From Endobugula sp047619205 (GTDB lineage: Bacteria > Pseudomonadota > Gammaproteobacteria > Pseudomonadales > Cellvibrionaceae), in contig JBLHJR010000003.1 in NCBI GenBank assembly GCA_047619205.1, positions 1 to 64,000 of the forward strand: DNA of 64,000 nucleotides, given 5' to 3'. This document shows positions 44,070-52,682 of this stretch, piece by piece. The notes beneath the pieces were generated by a model. That model was not told the DNA's origin and did not search any database. It was given only the letters and a program-made list of their open reading frames with translations. Within the stretch, counting starts at the first letter, position 1, and the number at the start of each line of letters is the position of its first letter. Position numbers and translations under genes: made by a program.

Positions 44070-46805
44070 TTAAGCTTTCTCTGGCTTATAGCTAACCAAT
44101 ACCCGCACAGCACTCATCTCCAACTGACAATGCTGGCTAATCGCCTGTTCAATAGCGCTAAAACGCTGTTTTTGTCTATCAACATCCACCTCGCTAATCA
44201 GCGGGTTGCGCTGCTGTAGCTGCTCTAATCGGGCATGTTCAAAATGGCTACGCTGAGCAAGGTCCGCTAAGGACTGCTTAATGATGGATGCAAACTCACC
44301 CTCAGCAATAGCTTGCGCATTAGCCGCCAAGTCTTGAATATCTTGCTGATAATCCTTTACCACGGCTTTACGAATATTCTTCGCTGCGTTTTCTATCACT
44401 TTGGCAAGGGCTGCTTGCGGTAATACGCTGTCTAGGTTTTTAGGATTGTTTTTAGTCACCACCACTCTCACTAAGGAGTCGGTTAAAAAAGCATTCGCGG
44501 CTTTTGCCTGGGTGTCTTGTACCGTTAGGGTAAACACAGCCTCAACAAATAGTGTGCCCGCTTTTAAGGCTTTATTAGGTAATAAGGCAACGCTAGCAAC
44601 ACCCAACTCGGAGGTAGTAATTAGGTCGGTTAAGCCTTGCATTAAAGGATGATCCCAGGTGATAAACTGCACGTCTTCGCGTGCGGTCGCGGTAGTACGC
44701 TCAAACGTAATCTCGCAACCATCCATAGGAATCCCAGGTACTAGTGGCACTAGCATTTGGTCCGATGGGATCACACTATATCGACTGCTATCCAATGGTT
44801 CCATATGAATATTGAGTAAATCTGTTGCCGCGATCAACAAGGTTTTAGGGTTATGCTCCTCTTCAAAAGCGATGACCTTATCAAGCAATGCTGTCGCCTG
44901 TGGCTGGCGACAGCTATTCATTTCTAATAAACGATCACGACCATTTTGTAGCTGCTCTAATAGGCTTTTGGTGTGCTGCTTTACCTGCTCACCAATAGTA
45001 ATAGGGTCCTCAACATATTCTACATACCATTGCTCATGTATCACGCCTGCCGCTGGATTGGTTTTTTCAATGCAGTTGAGAATGTCGTGATACCAATGTA
45101 AACGTAGCTCTGCCGCTGGGGTGGACAGACAGACATGAATGTTAATCGTGTGCTGCTGACCAATGCGATCTAAACGACCAATACGCTGCTCTAATACATC
45201 GGGGTGCTCAGGTAAATCCCAACAAATGAGGTGATTGCAAAACTGAAAATTGCGCCCTTCGCTACCAATTTCTGAGCACAACAACATAGGCGCGCCCTCG
45301 TCTTCATCGGCAAAATAAGCCGCTGCACGATCACGCTCAATTAACGACATGCCTTCATGAAAGATAGGACAATCAATACCGGTTTTACGGTATAGCCATT
45401 CACGTATCTCTAAAACATCGTCTTTATCGTGGGTAATAAACAGAATTTTTTCATTATTCGCCTGCTGAATAAATTGTGCCAACCACAGTAAATCTTGATT
45501 CGCTGGTTCACTATCGTTATCAATAACAGTATTATCAGTAACTGTATTATCAGTAACTGTGTGATCAGTGGTGTGTACGATTAATTTTCTTTGCGGAAAA
45601 CCTTTCATTGCACTACGAGTATTACGAAACACCACTCGACCGGTACCATGACAATCCAACAATAGACCAATCAATTCTTCCGTATCGTTAACATGCTCTT
45701 GGAAATAACTGTCGGATAAATGCGGGAACAAGGCTTGTAATTTTTTCTGTAGTGCGACGGGAATTAAGGCACCCTGCGCTTCGCTATCCACTAACTGCGC
45801 CAGATCATCTGCCAGCGTTTCATAGTCAGCATACTGTTGCTGGAAATCGGTGAAATCATGGAAGCGACAAGGATCAAGCAACTGTAGGCGAGAGAAATGC
45901 TGCTCTAAGCCCATACGCTCGGGCGTCGCTGACAACAATAACAAATGCTGGCTTTCGCTACCGAGGGTGTGTAATGCCGCGCTGTTTGCAGTATCGCTCA
46001 GCAAGTCAAAATGGTGAGCCTCATCAACAATCACCATATCCCATGGCGACTCGGTGAACAATACATCGTCTTCCAGTGTGGTGTGTGCAGCAATAAACAC
46101 ATGCGCCTCACTAAGGTCAACGGCCTCGCCCCACATCACCGCATGAATATTAAAACAACGTACTAGCTCTACAAACCATTGCACTCGAAGCGCATCAGGC
46201 ACCAGGATCAACACTCGTTGCACACGTTCTTGCAACAATAAGCGCTGTAATATCAATCCCGCTTCGATTGTTTTACCCAAACCGACTTCATCGGCTAAGA
46301 GAATACGTGTAGTCGCCAAACTAGTGGCCGTATCTGCCACATATAATTGATGTGGCGTTAAGGTAATACGCGCGCCTTGCAAACCGACCACATCAGAACG
46401 CCACCATTGATGATGGCCTTTGGCTAATTCAGCGCGCAAATCAAACCATTTGGGTTTGTCTAGTTGGCCCGCTAATAAACGTTTGACTGGATTATTGAAA
46501 TCAACCGTGGCTGCTAAGCGAGTTTCTGGAATAGGTTCACCATCGGCGGTCAAATAAATCACTAAACCATTAACCGATTCCACTTGAGCAATCACATAAC
46601 TATCCCCAGTGATCGTCTCAATAGTATCGCCTTGTGCAAATACCACACGCGTTAATGGCGAGTTTTCACAGGAGTAGCGACGACTTTCTTCAATGGCAGG
46701 AAAATCAAGGGTTAAACTACGTGCATCACACTGGGTAACAATGCCAAGACCAAGAGAGGAATCGGTATCCACCATCCAACGTTGGCCAATTTGAGGGGGT
46801 ATCAT
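44070..46805 (-). CDS. rapA: RNA polymerase-associated helicase RapA
   Basis: The 911-residue Swi2/Snf2 ATPase recycles RNA polymerase. N-terminal tandem Tudor-like domains (GQRWMVDTDSSLGLGIVTQC) precede the Walker A LLADEVGLGKTIEAGLILQR (about 166-185), the DEAH box VIVDEAHHFD, and ATPERMGLEQHFSRLQLLDP. The second helicase lobe has SEIGSEGRNFQFCNHLICWD and EQRIGRLDRIGQ. RapA C-terminal regions follow. A 7-bp tandem array lies about 150 bp upstream of its start, between it and a small gene. Confidence 0.96.
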   Translation of the reverse strand: MIPPQIGQRWMVDTDSSLGLGIVTQCDARSLTLDFPAIEESRRYSCENSPLTRVVFAQGDTIETITGDSYVIAQVESVNGLVIYLTADGEPIPETRLAATVDFNNPVKRLLAGQLDKPKWFDLRAELAKGHHQWWRSDVVGLQGARITLTPHQLYVADTATSLATTRILLADEVGLGKTIEAGLILQRLLLQERVQRVLILVPDALRVQWFVELVRCFNIHAVMWGEAVDLSEAHVFIAAHTTLEDDVLFTESPWDMVIVDEAHHFDLLSDTANSAALHTLGSESQHLLLLSATPERMGLEQHFSRLQLLDPCRFHDFTDFQQQYADYETLADDLAQLVDSEAQGALIPVALQKKLQALFPHLSDSYFQEHVNDTEELIGLLLDCHGTGRVVFRNTRSAMKGFPQRKLIVHTTDHTVTDNTVTDNTVIDNDSEPANQDLLWLAQFIQQANNEKILFITHDKDDVLEIREWLYRKTGIDCPIFHEGMSLIERDRAAAYFADEDEGAPMLLCSEIGSEGRNFQFCNHLICWDLPEHPDVLEQRIGRLDRIGQQHTINIHVCLSTPAAELRLHWYHDILNCIEKTNPAAGVIHEQWYVEYVEDPITIGEQVKQHTKSLLEQLQNGRDRLLEMNSCRQPQATALLDKVIAFEEEHNPKTLLIAATDLLNIHMEPLDSSRYSVIPSDQMLVPLVPGIPMDGCEITFERTTATAREDVQFITWDHPLMQGLTDLITTSELGVASVALLPNKALKAGTLFVEAVFTLTVQDTQAKAANAFLTDSLVRVVVTKNNPKNLDSVLPQAALAKVIENAAKNIRKAVVKDYQQDIQDLAANAQAIAEGEFASIIKQSLADLAQRSHFEHARLEQLQQRNPLISEVDVDRQKQRFSAIEQAISQHCQLEMSAVRVLVSYKPEKA

Positions 46806-46954
46806 GTATTGAGGTATTCCAGAAATTACAGGGGAGGTTAAATGTCGCGCATTGTACTGGTTGTGAAGAAAGCCTTCAAGCTACAAGCCTCAAGCTTCAA
46901 GCCTCAAAAAGAATTCGATTCAACGGAACTTTCTGTCAATTCCTATTCTAATTT

Positions 46955-47036
46955 CTTGTAGCTTGTAGCTTGTAGCTTGTAGCTTGTAGCTTGTAGCTTG
47001 TAGCTTGTAGCTTGTAGCTTGTAGCTTGTAGCTTGT
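46955..47036. repeat. Heptanucleotide tandem repeat (CTTGTAG), about 11.7 units
   Basis: A perfect run of CTTGTAG units covers 82 bp. A partly complementary stretch (AAGCTACAAGC) begins near 46879, so the RNA or single strand could fold. It lies between the stop of a small gene and the start of rapA, both on the minus strand, in position to change spacing in the rapA promoter by slipped-strand copying. Confidence 0.9.
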
Positions 47037-47042
47037 TTTACA

Positions 47043-47228
47043 TCACAGCAATTCTGTTTTTACCTTGCCGCAGCGTGCGCAGGCAGATTTGGTGATGAGT
47101 TTGCCTTGTTTAACATCAAACTGCTGTTTCGTGACTACTTTCCACTTATGAAAACCATCGCGACATAAAGAACTGCCTTTATGTTTTTCCCACAAACTTT
47201 TCTTTTTAAAAGGCAGTACATCGCCCAT
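47043..47228 (-). CDS. Small zinc-ribbon-like protein
   Basis: The 61-residue basic protein (MGDVLPFKKKSLWEKHKGSS) has a C-terminal CARCGK and an upstream SLCRDGFHKW. That is a possible C...H...CxxC zinc site. It resembles small conserved gammaproteobacterial proteins of unknown role. It lies in tandem upstream of rapA. Confidence 0.6.
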   Translation of the reverse strand: MGDVLPFKKKSLWEKHKGSSLCRDGFHKWKVVTKQQFDVKQGKLITKSACARCGKVKTELL

Positions 47229-47352
47229 ACGTTATATCCTGCATATGTAGGTTCTGATGATTCAGATCGTTTGCGTTAAGCAAGTAGCCGCACTACTAAC
47301 GCTATATTGCGTTATCATTAAACGTATATATGAGCTTAACTGAGTCACCCTT

Positions 47353-47727
47353 ATGTCTGAATTTGACCATATCCGCGCTACATTAGCCACTTTTACTCAA
47401 GAGCGAGAGTGGGATCAATTCCATTCTCCAAAGAACCTAGTCATGGCCTTAAGCGTTGAGGTCGCGGAATTAATGGAACATTTTCAATGGCTGACTGAGC
47501 AACAGTCGTCAAACTTAGGCGGTGACGCTGTTGAAGCTATTGCCGAGGAAATAGCCGATGTACAGGTCTATCTACTGATGCTGGCTGAAAAACTCAACAT
47601 TGACATACTACAATCGGTGAACGCAAAAATCATCAAAAATGCCGCTAAATACCCCTCCGAGAAAGTCAAAGGTAAGGCACAAAAATACTCTGCATACACA
47701 AGAGACGATATTGCTGAAGACAAATAA
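47353..47727 (+). CDS. MazG-like nucleotide pyrophosphohydrolase
   Basis: The 124-residue all-alpha NTP pyrophosphohydrolase has the ExxE metal motif SVEVAELMEHFQWLTE (about 34-49) and EEIADVQVYLLMLAEKLNID (about 65-84). The C-terminal KNAAKYPSEKVKGKAQKYSA is typical of the MazG-like/RS21-C6 (dCTPase) group. It probably cleans abnormal or excess dNTPs. Spacing suggests its own promoter. Confidence 0.88.
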   Translation: MSEFDHIRATLATFTQEREWDQFHSPKNLVMALSVEVAELMEHFQWLTEQQSSNLGGDAVEAIAEEIADVQVYLLMLAEKLNIDILQSVNAKIIKNAAKYPSEKVKGKAQKYSAYTRDDIAEDK

Positions 47728-47870
47728 AGCCCTGATCAACTTTATGCTTGAGCCTGGCTAACATCCTCTAATTAAACTGCTTACATAGCTCGACTAGTAT
47801 TCTCCCCTGCGGGGCTATAAAATACCTGCCTTATTTCCCCCTTAAACCGCCATTACAAACGACATTACTC

Positions 47871-49643
47871 ATGAATATCCGCACTCTATTATCTCAACAT
47901 ATTAGCCAAGCAATGCAAGCAATAGGCTTACCCGCTGAATGTCAGCCTATTGTCGCACCCAGTAAACGAGCGGGTTTTGGCGACTATCAGGCGAATGGAG
48001 CTATGGGGGCTGCAAAAATTGCGCGGGCGAAGCCACGAGATATTGCACAGAGTATTGTCGATCAATTGAATAGCGATGCAGAGTTTAAGCAACGGGTGAA
48101 TAAGATCGACATTGCAGGTCCAGGGTTTATTAACTTAACGCTAAGCCCTGCATGGCTAGCTGCTGAAGTAGCCACGATTAATAGAGACCAGCATCTAGGT
48201 ATTCGACCCGGTATTAAGAGCGCAGCGCCACAAACCATAGTAGTCGATTACTCCTCACCTAATCTTGCTAAAGAAATGCATGTTGGCCATTTACGTTCAA
48301 CTATCATTGGTGATGCTATTGTGCGCACGCTAGCATTTCAAGGTCGCAATGTGATTCGCCAAAACCATGTAGGTGACTGGGGAACACAGTTCGGTATGTT
48401 GATTGCCGAATTAGAGGAACAATTACAAGAAGGTGAATCTGCCTCTTTAGCCTTAAAAGATTTAGAAGGGTTTTATCAAAGCGCTAAAAAACATTTTGAT
48501 GAGTCTATAGCGTTTGCGGATAAAGCCCGCGAATATGTGGTGAAATTACAATCTGGTGACGCCAACATTTTACGTCTTTGGCAGCAATTTAGAAGCATTT
48601 CTCTTGATCACAGCCAAGACATCTACGATACATTAAACGTCACCTTAACGGCCGATGATGTTTACGGTGAGAGCGCCTACAACGATGATCTAGCGCCATT
48701 AGTTAGCGAGCTACAACAACAAGGTTTGGCGGTAGAAAGCCAAGGTGCTCAAGTGGTTTTCTTAGCAGAGATGGCAGATAAAGAAGGCAACCCTAGCCCA
48801 GTCATTATCCAAAAACAAGGCGGTGGTTTTTTATATGCCACCACGGATTTAGCCGCTTTACGCTACCGAGTGAAGTCACTCCAAGCAAAGCGTATTTTAT
48901 ACTTCATTGATGCTCGTCAGGCATTACATATGCAGCAGGTGTTTACCGTTGCCAGTAAGGCCGGCTTCGTTAATTCCAGCGTCAGCTTAGAGCACCATGC
49001 TTTTGGCACCATGATGGGAGCTGATGGTAAACCTTTTAAAACCAGAAGCGGCGGCACAGTAAAACTCGCAGATTTACTGACAGAAGCGGTTGAACGCGCG
49101 GAAAAAATTGTTGCAGAAAAGAATCCACACTTAAGCGCAGAAGAACGCAGCAGTATTGCCAAAAAAGTGGGTATCGGTGCAGTAAAATACGCCGATCTGT
49201 CGAAAACACGTACCAATGATTACATCTTCAACTGGGAAACCATGTTGAGCTTTGAAGGTAATACATCGCCTTATCTACAATATGCCTTTGCCCGCATTCA
49301 AAGTGTTTTCCGCAAGGCTGCGACCACTGCCGGAATTGATGTCAACACATTAGATGCGGATCTCATCTTATCCGCAGATGCTGAAATCGCATTATCTATA
49401 AAAACCTTACAATTTGCTGAAGTTATAGAGCAAGTGACTAAAGAAGCCTACCCGCATTTATTATGTCACTATCTTTACGATTTGGCGGGCTTATTTATGC
49501 GTTTTTACGAGCAATGCCCAATACTAAAAGAGGGCGTTGATGCAGACACTAGGAATAGTCGCTTACAACTATCCTTGGCGGTTGCAAGCACGCTGAATAA
49601 AGGCTTAGAGTTATTAGGCATTGAAACTATGGAAAAGATGTAG
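47871..49643 (+). CDS. argS: Arginine-tRNA ligase
   Basis: The 590 residues match ArgS. The N-terminal Add1 domain spans about 1-110 (KRAGFGDYQANGAMGAAKIA), the HIGH-like motif is DYSSPNLAKEMHVGHLRST (about 124-142), and the KMSKS-equivalent loop is ADGKPFKTRSGGTVKLADLL. The C-terminal DALR anticodon domain is NTSPYLQYAFARIQSVFRKA onwards. ArgS commonly lacks a canonical KMSK, as here. Confidence 0.97.
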   Translation: MNIRTLLSQHISQAMQAIGLPAECQPIVAPSKRAGFGDYQANGAMGAAKIARAKPRDIAQSIVDQLNSDAEFKQRVNKIDIAGPGFINLTLSPAWLAAEVATINRDQHLGIRPGIKSAAPQTIVVDYSSPNLAKEMHVGHLRSTIIGDAIVRTLAFQGRNVIRQNHVGDWGTQFGMLIAELEEQLQEGESASLALKDLEGFYQSAKKHFDESIAFADKAREYVVKLQSGDANILRLWQQFRSISLDHSQDIYDTLNVTLTADDVYGESAYNDDLAPLVSELQQQGLAVESQGAQVVFLAEMADKEGNPSPVIIQKQGGGFLYATTDLAALRYRVKSLQAKRILYFIDARQALHMQQVFTVASKAGFVNSSVSLEHHAFGTMMGADGKPFKTRSGGTVKLADLLTEAVERAEKIVAEKNPHLSAEERSSIAKKVGIGAVKYADLSKTRTNDYIFNWETMLSFEGNTSPYLQYAFARIQSVFRKAATTAGIDVNTLDADLILSADAEIALSIKTLQFAEVIEQVTKEAYPHLLCHYLYDLAGLFMRFYEQCPILKEGVDADTRNSRLQLSLAVASTLNKGLELLGIETMEKM

Positions 49644-49680
49644 CGTCATCAAATGGGTTGGTGGTGAGCAATAATTTATA

Positions 49681-49846
49681 ATGAGTGCCCATCCATAAAG
49701 GGCTCGTCGCGAGGGGGGATAAAAATGGTTAGATTTGTGCTACTAGACACTCACGTTTGCTTATCGCATACAACCACATCTAGAGGTGCAAAGATGAGCG
49801 TTTTTATTTTACCGCAGCAGAGCCTTATTTATGGATGAGCACTCAT
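49681..49846. repeat. Palindromic (MITE-like) element, family E
   Basis: It is 166 bp, with 19-bp ends differing at one position: ATGAGTGCCCATCCATAAA (49681-49699) and TTTATGGATGAGCACTCAT (49828-49846). The inner parts also mirror each other loosely (ATAAAAATGG..GATTTGTGC against its near complement). Its right end reaches the stop codon of the membrane-HhH gene, so it may supply that gene's 3' end. Confidence 0.75.
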
Positions 49847-51078
49847 TAGATAAGACTTAACCTATCGTAGGCATCTCGAAGTCGAGCAATGGATTTTTCA
49901 TCTTTATTCGCACAATAAATTGCCTCCAACAATGACATGTCTATTTTACTATGTAGTGCAATGGACTCTAACAGCCCCGCCTCCGCCACCTCCAAGAAAT
50001 CTAAGATACTTCTCACCCCTGCTCGACGAATATTATGCACTTCATCTTTAAACTCTAAACATAATTTCGCTTGTGCCATCCAATCAACAATCACCCGTGG
50101 CGCAAAGGGGGTTTTGATAATGAGTTCAACCAAGCTGGAATGCGCAAGATTTTGTACATTATCAATACCTAATTCTGCGAGACGGGCCTTATGAAAACTC
50201 CCCACGCCTTCAATCATATCTAGAGACAAGGCATGAGCCATCTTAGTTTTCCTAGAAAAAATACTGCCCACTGAGTCTTGTAACCAACCCAACAAACGCT
50301 CGGGAAAAATACCCGTTAAAAACGCAATCACGGGTAAAGCGGTGGATAACTTATCGATTTCTGCATAGGTAAAATGACTGTAAATCAGAATCAAGAAAGA
50401 ACTAAAGACTAAGCGTGTAGCCACACTATAGTAGGCGCCTGGAGGAAGGTCTAAGGTGACCATACGCCTGAAAATATATTGTATTGACCATACGTAAGCA
50501 CCCAGAAAAGCAAATCCACAGGCCACCAAACTCGTCCGGAATGACATTTCCACCGCATTGCCCGAAGCTATATTCACCCACGCTACCGCTTTAAACAACA
50601 CCAGCGCATTACCCGTTAATAAAATATAAAAACCTAAGCTGGAAAAAAGGGTGACAAATAATACCGGCAACAAATAATCGGAACCTTTATATTCCGTATC
50701 AACAACAAAAGAATCCACCTCAACACCATGCTCAGTTGAATCTAGTGATTTAAGAATCTTATCGAATTCTTTTTGTTTTTTAGGCAATCGGTAATGAAGA
50801 AAGGAAATCGCAGTTAACGGCATAAACACAACCATAACAGCAATACCTAAGGGCACCATCCAGTGCACCACATCTTCGCTCCCTCCAGCATCAAAAGTCA
50901 AGGGGAAGAACGCAAACAAAAACGCAAAAAAAACGCCTACTGCGAGGATAACATACACTAACAGGTTCAATGTCTTAGCACTATAAAATTGGCCACTGGG
51001 AGTTTGAGCCGCCAATAGCTCCACATCAGCAGAACTAGTTAGGGTTTTTTTACTGATGGTAGTCTGTTGCTTATCCAT
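49846..51078 (-). CDS. Multi-span membrane protein with C-terminal helix-hairpin-helix-like domain
   Basis: I do not recognise this 410-residue protein as a named family. It has about six membrane segments: near 32-60, 75-98, 133-158, 180-203, 222-240 and 246-262. An acidic/charged loop (LDSTEHGVEVDSFVVDTEYK) lies between the second and third. The cytoplasmic C-terminus has MIEGVGSFHKARLAELGIDN then VQNLAHSSL. This is a helix-hairpin-helix/DUF4332-like pattern usually associated with DNA or protein contacts, followed by more helical repeats. Coupling a membrane domain to such a module is unusual. It stands alone, flanked by palindromic elements on both sides. Confidence 0.7.
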   Translation of the reverse strand: MDKQQTTISKKTLTSSADVELLAAQTPSGQFYSAKTLNLLVYVILAVGVFFAFLFAFFPLTFDAGGSEDVVHWMVPLGIAVMVVFMPLTAISFLHYRLPKKQKEFDKILKSLDSTEHGVEVDSFVVDTEYKGSDYLLPVLFVTLFSSLGFYILLTGNALVLFKAVAWVNIASGNAVEMSFRTSLVACGFAFLGAYVWSIQYIFRRMVTLDLPPGAYYSVATRLVFSSFLILIYSHFTYAEIDKLSTALPVIAFLTGIFPERLLGWLQDSVGSIFSRKTKMAHALSLDMIEGVGSFHKARLAELGIDNVQNLAHSSLVELIIKTPFAPRVIVDWMAQAKLCLEFKDEVHNIRRAGVRSILDFLEVAEAGLLESIALHSKIDMSLLEAIYCANKDEKSIARLRDAYDRLSLI

Positions 51079-51163
51079 TGCTATATAGGCCCATTATTTT
51101 TGTTGCTTGGATTATATACACTAGATTGTGTATTGACCATGCGATTGTTTTCACTATAAAAAC

Positions 51164-51331
51164 CTAGGAGGCTGTCCGACTTAACACTGTGCTACTGCGG
51201 GAAAGCAGGAACCCGCCATTTTTCACGGTCAATTTCGTTAACTAGAACGACTATTCGCCTTAATCGACTGCAAAAACTGACTAATTCCTGCTTTCCCTCG
51301 CTACGAACGGTTAAGTCCGACAGGCTCCTAG
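51164..51331. repeat. Palindromic (MITE-like) element, family A copy 2
   Basis: A 168-bp unit with 21-bp inverted ends that differ at two positions: the left begins CTAGGAGGCTGTCCGACTT and the right ends ACAGGCTCCTAG. A second inner inverted repeat (GGAAAGCAGGAA / TTCCTGCTTTCC) lies inside. It sits between the divergent membrane-HhH and moaB genes and may carry part of their promoters. Confidence 0.8.
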
Positions 51332-51441
51332 AGCTAAAAAAATATTCGTCACTGCGAAGAGTAGTATGGGATAATCGACGTTCTAATAGCGCACACCACA
51401 TCACCCTACGAGCCGCTAGCGCTACATTCTACTGAGAGTTA

Positions 51442-51945
51442 ATGATGCCAAATACTACCCCTTTAGCCATTGCCGTACTCACTATTTCCGACACCCGCAG
51501 TTCGGAAAATGATACTTCAGGTGACTTGTTAGTCCGTTGCATCAAGGAAGCACAGCATGCATTAATCGATCGCGCCTTAGTGAAAGATGATATTTACCAA
51601 ATTCGTTCGGTAGTGTCTCAATGGGTGGCAAAAACAGAGGTCCAAGTCATCATCATTACCGGTGGAACTGGATTTTCAGGACGGGATAGCACGCCTGAAG
51701 CCGTAGAACCCTTATTTGATAAAACCATTCTTGGTTTTGGTGAACTATTTAGACAAGTCTCCTATGAGGAGATTGGCAGCTCAACCATTCAATCGCGCTG
51801 TATTGGCGGGCTCGCTAATAACACGTTGATTTTTTGCTTACCCGGGTCGAATAATGCGTGTTTAACAGGCTGGAATAGAATTTTAAAAGAACAATTAGAT
51901 AGTCATCAGAAACCGTGCAATTTTGTAGGCTTACTGCAACGGTAA
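51442..51945 (+). CDS. moaB: Molybdenum cofactor biosynthesis protein MoaB
   Basis: The 167-residue MPT-binding protein has LAIAVLTISDTRSSENDTSG (about 7-26), VIIITGGTGFSGRDSTPEAV (about 70-89) and the C-terminal GLANNTLIFCLPGSNNACLT. In the molybdenum cofactor route it or MogA adenylylates molybdopterin. GAGAG precedes the ATG pair; ATG 51442 or 51445 may be used. It pairs functionally with moeA, 740 bp downstream across repeat DNA. Confidence 0.93.
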   Translation: MMPNTTPLAIAVLTISDTRSSENDTSGDLLVRCIKEAQHALIDRALVKDDIYQIRSVVSQWVAKTEVQVIIITGGTGFSGRDSTPEAVEPLFDKTILGFGELFRQVSYEEIGSSTIQSRCIGGLANNTLIFCLPGSNNACLTGWNRILKEQLDSHQKPCNFVGLLQR

Positions 51946-52339
51946 CGATTCTCTCAACAAGGTAGTGAAATACGGAAATTATCCATAGAAATCTATCAAT
52001 AGAACATCGCTAAAAACGTACTTTTTCCGCGATTGCTGCTTTGCCTCATAGCGCCTACTGTTGGCGACTCCATGCTCCCTGTGGTAAAGGGAGTTGTGTC
52101 ATGTATGTCTTATACACTGAGGTTCTACGGTCAAGCGGCACCGAAGTCCGCGCGGTGCCTTCTCGCTTAGAAACGCCTACTGTTGGTGCACTCACGACCT
52201 CGGTGCCGCTGATGGTAAAAGGTCAATGCCGCCTTTCGACATCTTATTTTTTCGGTCTATCCCTGCAGCATCTAGCCTTTTAAAATCATCGCTAATGCTA
52301 TGCAAGCGGTCGGTGATCGCTATTCATTCGGACTCGTTC
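51946..52339. repeat. Repeat-rich gene-free DNA with small hairpin motifs
   Basis: Two copies of CGCCTACTGTTGG (52052-52064 and 52174-52186) lie here and a third is in the next element (52412-52424). Each is a small hairpin, CGCC-TACTGTT-GGYG. A further inverted repeat is GCGGCACCGA (near 52135) with TCGGTGCCGC (52200-52209). No gene is evident, although a short open frame on the minus strand around 52214-52330 looks protein-like. Confidence 0.55.
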
Positions 52340-52517
52340 CTAGGAGGCTGTCCGAGAATAGAAACCTACTGCGGAAAAGCGGATTTTGGCCAGATTTTCG
52401 TCGCTTAAGGGCGCCTACTGTTGGCAAATAGAACCACTATTCTCCTCAATTCATGAAAAAATCTAACTCAACACCGCTATCCCTCGCTACGGCCCCTATT
52501 CTCGGACAGCCTCCTAG
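52340..52517. repeat. Palindromic (MITE-like) element, family A copy 3
   Basis: A 178-bp unit with perfect 22-bp inverted ends; the left begins CTAGGAGGCTGTCCGAGAAT and its complement ends at 52517. The first 15 bases equal those of copy 2. The centre carries one CGCCTACTGTTGG hairpin motif. It lies between moaB and moeA. Confidence 0.8.
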
Positions 52518-52682
52518 CGTCCGCAATTTCTGTGTGAGCGACTAAGGTCATTAGCTTGATATGCTTACATATTTTATGCGTGTTCATAAAATGAAGGCCA
52601 ACATTACCATTGGGTTTCTCACTGCAAAACGGTAAGATACTGGCACTGAACATTCGTCATCAACTGCCCTAACACCCTTATT

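Noticed and set aside
46955..47036. Possible CRISPR array
   Set aside because: The repeats are 7 bp with no spacers and no cas genes; it is a simple tandem repeat.
52214..52330. Short protein-like frame (minus) between moaB and moeA, reading TDRLHSISDDFKRLDAAG
   Set aside because: It looks coding in composition, but it has no start codon in context and I cannot assign a family. It may be a gene fragment; evidence is too thin to call.
52052..52424. Possible integron attC sites in the CGCCTACTGTTGG motifs
   Set aside because: No GTTRRRY/RYYYAAC core pairs at the right spacing and no integrase or cassette genes; moaB and moeA are ordinary housekeeping genes.
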